A DNA stretch of 7,542 bases. Origin: Clostridiales bacterium (GTDB lineage: Bacteria; Bacillota_A; Clostridia; Lachnospirales; Bianqueaceae). The translations under genes were made by a program, and so were the position numbers. The stretch covers positions 1 to 7,542 of the forward strand of contig JAHZBS010000112.1 of NCBI GenBank assembly GCA_019423265.1. The letters are read 5' to 3'. The notes under the pieces are model-generated. The model was not told the DNA's origin. It saw nothing but the letters and a program-made list of their open reading frames with translations, and did not search any database. The stretch's first letter is position 1, and the number at the start of each line of letters is the position of its first letter. Below are positions 5,832 through 7,542 of the stretch, piece after piece.

Positions 5832-6830
5832 ATGATCTTTCGAGATGTGAGAGAAGCCCCCTTTACCGTTTATGGACTGTACCATTACAGGCAAGAGCCT
5901 GTATTCCGGAGGCTTCCCCTGTCCGTGGCCAATCAGGCCAACGAGGGCGTTCAAACCCTTCACACCAATACCGCCGGCGCACGGGTGAAATTCAAGACCA
6001 ACTCCCAAACCATCACCCTTCAGTGCGACATGCCCTCCCTGAGTGATATCCCTCATATGCCCCGCTGTGGCTCCGGCGGATTTGACCTCTATGTCAAGAA
6101 AGGCGCTCGGTACTGGTACACTGCCACCTTTATACCCAATGACTTTGATCACGGATACACGGCTTCCTACAGCTTTCCCTGCCGGCAGGAGCGGGATCTC
6201 CTCCTTCATTTTCCCCTGTACAGCGACGTCAACTCCCTCCACATCGGGCTGGATGACGATGCGAGCCTAGCGCCCGGCCAGCCCTACCGCTTTCCCCTGC
6301 CTGTGGTGTACTATGGCTCATCTATCACGCAAGGCCTCTGTGCCTCCAGACCTGGAAATAGCTATCAGGCCGTAATCTCCAGGAAATACGATTGCGATTT
6401 TCTCAATCTCGGTTTCGCCGGCAGCGCCCAAGGCGAGCCGGCTCTGGCTGAGTATATCGCCCAATTGCCCATGAGCGTATTTGTGCTGGATTATGATCAT
6501 AATGCGCCGGATGTAGCGCATCTACAGAGCACCCATGAGGCGTTCTACCAGACAATTCGGCGTCAACGGCCAGAGCTTCCCATCCTACTGGTTGGCCGCC
6601 CTGATTTTTACCCGAATAAGCAGGACGACTCCCATCGCCGGGACGTCATCCTCACCACCTACCGGAATGCCCTCCAAAACGGCGATTCCAACATTTATTT
6701 TCTTGATGGGCAGAGTCTCTTCGAGGGCGACGAGCGGGACGCCTGCACCGTGGACGGAAAACATCCCAACGACCTGGGCTTTCACCGCATGGCAAGTGTG
6801 ATCGGGAGTGTTGTTGGCTCTCTTTTATAA
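5832..6830 (+). CDS. SGNH/GDSL-type esterase with N-terminal GxDLY domain
   Basis: A 332-aa hydrolase likely to remove acetyl or other acyl esters, probably from a carbohydrate. The N-terminal half (about 1-150) looks like the beta-rich GxDLY domain, with the namesake G-F-D-L-Y at 83-87. The C-terminal half matches the SGNH fold of the Lipase_GDSL_3 type: block I Y-Y-G-S-S-I-T-Q-G (160-168) with Ser164 as presumed nucleophile, block II glycine in N-L-G-F-A-G (192-197), block III Asn224 in D-Y-D-H-N, and block V D-G-K-H (308-311) with Asp308 and His311. All four signature residues are present. There is no signal peptide or membrane segment, so it should act in the cytoplasm on an imported substrate. 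GGAG (5819-5822) lies 9 nt before the ATG. It heads an operon with the glycoside-hydrolase-like gene 27 nt downstream. The exact ester is unknown. Confidence 0.88.
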   Translation: MIFRDVREAPFTVYGLYHYRQEPVFRRLPLSVANQANEGVQTLHTNTAGARVKFKTNSQTITLQCDMPSLSDIPHMPRCGSGGFDLYVKKGARYWYTATFIPNDFDHGYTASYSFPCRQERDLLLHFPLYSDVNSLHIGLDDDASLAPGQPYRFPLPVVYYGSSITQGLCASRPGNSYQAVISRKYDCDFLNLGFAGSAQGEPALAEYIAQLPMSVFVLDYDHNAPDVAHLQSTHEAFYQTIRRQRPELPILLVGRPDFYPNKQDDSHRRDVILTTYRNALQNGDSNIYFLDGQSLFEGDERDACTVDGKHPNDLGFHRMASVIGSVVGSLL

Positions 6831-6857
6831 ATTCAACAATAGAGATGAGGTGTAAAA

Positions 6858-7542
6858 ATGGGCAATCATTGGCATGACAATGCATTTTTCGGTCTGCATT
6901 TCGATCTGCACGCGAGAGAAACCGATACCGTCCTCGGCCGGGACGTAACAGAGGAAGGATTGATTCAAGAGTTTGAAAAAATCAAACCCGATTTTGTTCA
7001 GTGCGACTGCAAGGGCCATCCCGGCTATACAAGCTATCCTACCAAGGTGGGAATCGCATCCCCCGGCATCATAAAGGATTCCCTGCGAATCTGGCGCAAT
7101 GCCACAAAAAAGATGGGAATTCCTCTCATCATGCACTACTCCGGCGTCTGGGACACTGCCGCCATCAAAGCGCATCCCGAGTATGCGCGTATTGAACCGG
7201 ACGGAAAGCCGCATCCGGACTCCACCTGCCCCCTATCCGCGTATACTGAACAGTACTTAATCCCGCAGATGGAAGAAATCATCGATACCTATGACGTAGA
7301 CGGCTTTTGGGTGGACGGCGAAAACTGGGCCAGCGCTCCCTGTTACTGCCACCGCTGTACCGCTGCATTTATAGAAAAAACTGGGATCACCGTTATCCCC
7401 CGCAAGGAGGATGATCCATACTGGAAAGAGTGGGCTGACTTTTCCCGGGAAAACTTTGTCCGGCATGTGGATGCATTCAGCCGCGCCATTCACCGCCGAA
7501 AGGCTGGCTGCACGTCGTGCAGCAACTGGATGTATACATTTC
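6858..7542 (+). CDS. Glycoside-hydrolase-like TIM-barrel protein, N-terminal part (cut by window edge)
   Basis: The first 228 codons of a longer protein. It resembles the hypothetical glycosyl hydrolase and alpha-L-fucosidase-like (GH29/GH151-related) families: F-F-G-L-H-F-D-L-H-A (10-19) as a first barrel strand, K-G-H-P-G-Y at 52-57, M-H-Y-S at 92-95, and D-V-D-G-F-W-V-D-G-E (146-154... D152 and E154) on a strand end where such enzymes hold the nucleophile Asp. A C-Y-C-H-R-C cluster (162-167) follows; such clusters occur after this strand in related families. There is no signal peptide and many cysteines, which suggests a cytoplasmic enzyme. The ATG at 6858 has GAGGTG 5 nt upstream. Its pairing with an SGNH esterase implies joint breakdown of an acylated oligosaccharide. 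The precise family and sugar are uncertain because the C-terminal half is missing. Confidence 0.75.
   Translation, partial: MGNHWHDNAFFGLHFDLHARETDTVLGRDVTEEGLIQEFEKIKPDFVQCDCKGHPGYTSYPTKVGIASPGIIKDSLRIWRNATKKMGIPLIMHYSGVWDTAAIKAHPEYARIEPDGKPHPDSTCPLSAYTEQYLIPQMEEIIDTYDVDGFWVDGENWASAPCYCHRCTAAFIEKTGITVIPRKEDDPYWKEWADFSRENFVRHVDAFSRAIHRRKAGCTSCSNWMYTF

Noticed and set aside
5724..6242. Minus-strand open frame of 172 codons opposite the start of the esterase gene
   Set aside because: It overlaps the esterase and the divergent promoter gap and has a Gly/Val-rich shadow composition. The plus-strand gene has all SGNH motifs and a good ribosome site.

Overview
The window looks like chromosomal DNA from a Gram-positive member of the Clostridia, most plausibly a gut Oscillospiraceae or Lachnospiraceae relative. 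The grounds are strong purine-rich ribosome binding sites, SigA-type promoters, a MarR plus paired ABC-exporter cassette of a type common in those families, and carbohydrate genes without signal peptides. The genus is inference. I see no insertion sequence, integrase, CRISPR array, rRNA or tRNA.

Left part, minus strand (1-1023): the start of ftsH, the membrane AAA+ protease, runs off the left edge. Upstream of it, in the same direction, is a MarR-family regulator (468-914). Its promoter (994-1023) contains a perfect 19-bp palindrome, a good candidate for autoregulation.

Middle, plus strand (1123-4975): divergent from marR, a strong promoter (TTGATT-17 bp-TATAAT) drives a leader of about 125 nt with a 9-bp hairpin followed by a terminator-like hairpin with a T6 tract. 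Two overlapping half-transporter genes follow. They form a heterodimeric type I ABC exporter with one degenerate and one catalytic ATP site, like BmrCD or TM287/288. The operon ends at a 13-bp-stem terminator, which also serves the convergent pyrE.

Right part (5009-7542): pyrE (orotate phosphoribosyltransferase) is on the minus strand with its own promoter. Divergent from it is a two-gene carbohydrate operon: an SGNH esterase of the GxDLY/Lipase_GDSL_3 type, then, 27 nt later, a glycoside-hydrolase-like TIM-barrel protein cut off by the right edge.

How they may work together: MarR plus exporter looks like a drug or toxic-metabolite efflux module, with possible control at both promoter and leader-RNA level. 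The esterase and hydrolase probably remove ester groups and sugars from an imported glycan fragment. The most interesting non-coding signals are the exporter leader RNA and the repeated palindromic elements around the marR promoter.
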